Assembly (NCBI GenBank): GCA_945902255.1
Contig: CAMDMO010000088.1
Location: forward strand, 1 to 6,273
Source: Rickettsia typhi
Lineage (GTDB): Bacteria > Pseudomonadota > Alphaproteobacteria > Rickettsiales > UBA1997
DNA length: 6,273 nucleotides
Reading direction: 5' to 3'
Positions 5,086 to 6,273 of this stretch are shown piece by piece. The stretch's first letter is position 1, and the number at the start of each line of letters is the position of its first letter. The position numbers and the translations under genes were made by a program. The notes beneath the pieces were generated by a model. It was given only the letters and a program-made list of their open reading frames with translations. It was not told the DNA's origin and ran no database searches.

Positions 5086-6273
5086 ATGCATGACATCACT
5101 TATTTACGCGATATTTTAATTTTGCTTTTTGCTTCAGTTGTAATTGTTATTATTTTTAAACAATTAGGATTAAGCCCTGCCCTTGGTTATCTAGTAGCTG
5201 GAGCGGCAATTGGTCCTTTTGGTTTTGGAGTTTTAACTAGCGCTGAAACCACTAAATCTATTGCCGAATTGGGAATTGTATTTTTACTTTTTGCCATTGG
5301 CTTAGAGCTTACCTTTGGTCGCTTAATGGCGATGCGAAAATATGTCTTTGGCTTTGGAAGCTTACAAGTTGTTGTTACTTCAGCCGTTATATCCCTGATA
5401 TGTAATAAGTTTTTTCACCTATCACCAGAAGCATCTATAGTTATTGGAAGCGCTCTATCGCTATCTTCAACCGCAATTGTAATGCAAGTAATTAATGAAA
5501 ATGGCGAACAATCAACTCGCGTTGGTCGTCTATCATTTTCAATTTTATTGATGCAAGATTTAGCAGTAATTCCAATTTTAGTTTTATTCCCACTATTAAC
5601 CAAAAGCGATTTAAATGTTTTTCATGCTTTAGGTGGAGCCTTACTTGATGCGGTTATAGCCATGGCAATAATTTTCGCAGTTGGTCGTTTATTATTGCGC
5701 CCAATTTACCGCTTAATTGCTGAAGCAAAAAGCGATGTGTTATTTTTGAGCTTTACCCTAATAGTTGTCTTAGGATCAGCTTATTTAAGTGATTACATGG
5801 GACTTTCCTTTGCTCTTGGCGCTTTCATTGCAGGACTAATGGTTGCGGAAACCGAATATAAATATCGCGTTGAAGAAGAGATTTTATCCCTAAAATCACT
5901 ATTGATGGGATTATTTTTCATGACCATCGGAATGTCTTTTGACTTCGAATTACTTATTAAAAGCTTACCACTAATTATTGCCACTTCACTAGCTCTAATT
6001 CTGGTTAAAAGTTCAATTGTGGTGATTTTATGTAGAATATTTCGCTTTCCAATAGCACCATCAATTCACGCTGGCCTTTTATTATCACAAGGCGGTGAAT
6101 TTGCTTTCGTAGTATTTGTAATGGCTGTTAGACAAAAATTCATGGAAGTTGATTTATCTCAATTTTTAATGACAGTTGTAACCTTTACAATGGCACTAAC
6201 GCCAGTGCTTGGAACTTTGGGGCGCAAGATCAAAGCCCATCTTTATACCAAAGAAGTTTTACATGATAATAAA
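5086..6273 (+). CDS. CPA2-family (KefB/KefC-type) monovalent cation:proton antiporter, 3' end beyond the window
   Basis: The 396 visible codons start MHDITYLRDILILLF and run in frame to the window edge with no stop. They form a complete CPA2 exchanger domain of about 12-13 membrane segments. Signatures are LGYLVAGAAIGP (33-44), ELGIVFLLFAIGLEL (61-75), SLSSTAIVMQV (125-135), MQDLAVIP (156-163, with the ion-binding-region Asp D158), ALGAFIAGLM (243-252), GLFFMTIGMSFDF (275-287) and HAGLLLSQGGEFAFV (328-342). Such proteins exchange K+ or Na+ for H+ across the inner membrane. Family members usually carry a C-terminal RCK/TrkA-N nucleotide-binding domain after KxxL-type linkers; that part would begin just past the visible end. 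The KefC regulatory loop HALESDIEP is represented by YRVEEEILS (about 260-268): acidic but not conserved, so glutathione gating as in E. coli is uncertain. An in-frame stop at 5074-5076 fixes the ATG at 5086 as the first start. The gene diverges from dcd across 162 bp. Confidence 0.93.
   Translation, partial: MHDITYLRDILILLFASVVIVIIFKQLGLSPALGYLVAGAAIGPFGFGVLTSAETTKSIAELGIVFLLFAIGLELTFGRLMAMRKYVFGFGSLQVVVTSAVISLICNKFFHLSPEASIVIGSALSLSSTAIVMQVINENGEQSTRVGRLSFSILLMQDLAVIPILVLFPLLTKSDLNVFHALGGALLDAVIAMAIIFAVGRLLLRPIYRLIAEAKSDVLFLSFTLIVVLGSAYLSDYMGLSFALGAFIAGLMVAETEYKYRVEEEILSLKSLLMGLFFMTIGMSFDFELLIKSLPLIIATSLALILVKSSIVVILCRIFRFPIAPSIHAGLLLSQGGEFAFVVFVMAVRQKFMEVDLSQFLMTVVTFTMALTPVLGTLGRKIKAHLYTKEVLHDNK

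Noticed and set aside
5415..5984. Two minus-strand open frames of 62-63 codons (5415-5603, 5793-5984)
   Set aside because: Both are antisense to the antiporter, whose membrane segments and motifs cover the region.

Overview
The window is an AT-rich (roughly one third GC by eye) stretch of bacterial chromosome. The proteins look alphaproteobacterial: a single-PDZ RseP of 370 aa, a dCTP deaminase with the GKSTYARCG motif, and a short RbfA with a lysine tail. Base composition and gene style suggest Rickettsiales or a similar host-associated alphaproteobacterium. The presence of dxr (MEP isoprenoid pathway) argues against the genus Rickettsia itself, which is generally held to have lost that pathway. 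The lineage assignment is an inference.

Left edge (1-294): the first 24 codons of an IS630-family transposase run off the window on the minus strand, with a plausible promoter (perfect TTGACA -35). Next to it are a perfect 28-bp palindrome (128-155) and a separate 13-bp inverted repeat (191-203/225-237). No convincing gene lies in 156-294.

Centre (295-4923, all minus strand): six tightly packed genes, read from right to left, look like one operon: dcd, a secreted intradiol-dioxygenase-like protein, rbfA, dxr, an unrecognised 204-aa gene, and rseP. Gaps are 4, 18, 2, 3 and 0 nt. The operon mixes dUTP/pyrimidine supply (dcd), 30S ribosome maturation (rbfA), isoprenoid precursor synthesis (dxr) and envelope-stress proteolysis (rseP). 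dxr upstream of rseP is the usual bacterial order, but here an unknown gene is wedged exactly between them. Its codon usage differs clearly from both neighbours. The usual downstream partner bamA is absent and an insertion sequence lies there instead.

Right side (4924-6273): a 162-bp intergenic region separates the dcd operon from a divergently transcribed CPA2-family (KefB/KefC-type) cation:proton antiporter. Its membrane domain is complete, but the expected C-terminal regulatory domain lies beyond the window.

Most of the window is ordinary housekeeping sequence. The points most worth following are the foreign-looking 204-aa gene, the secreted dioxygenase homologue that has lost two of the four canonical iron ligands, and the palindromic structures at the IS boundary.
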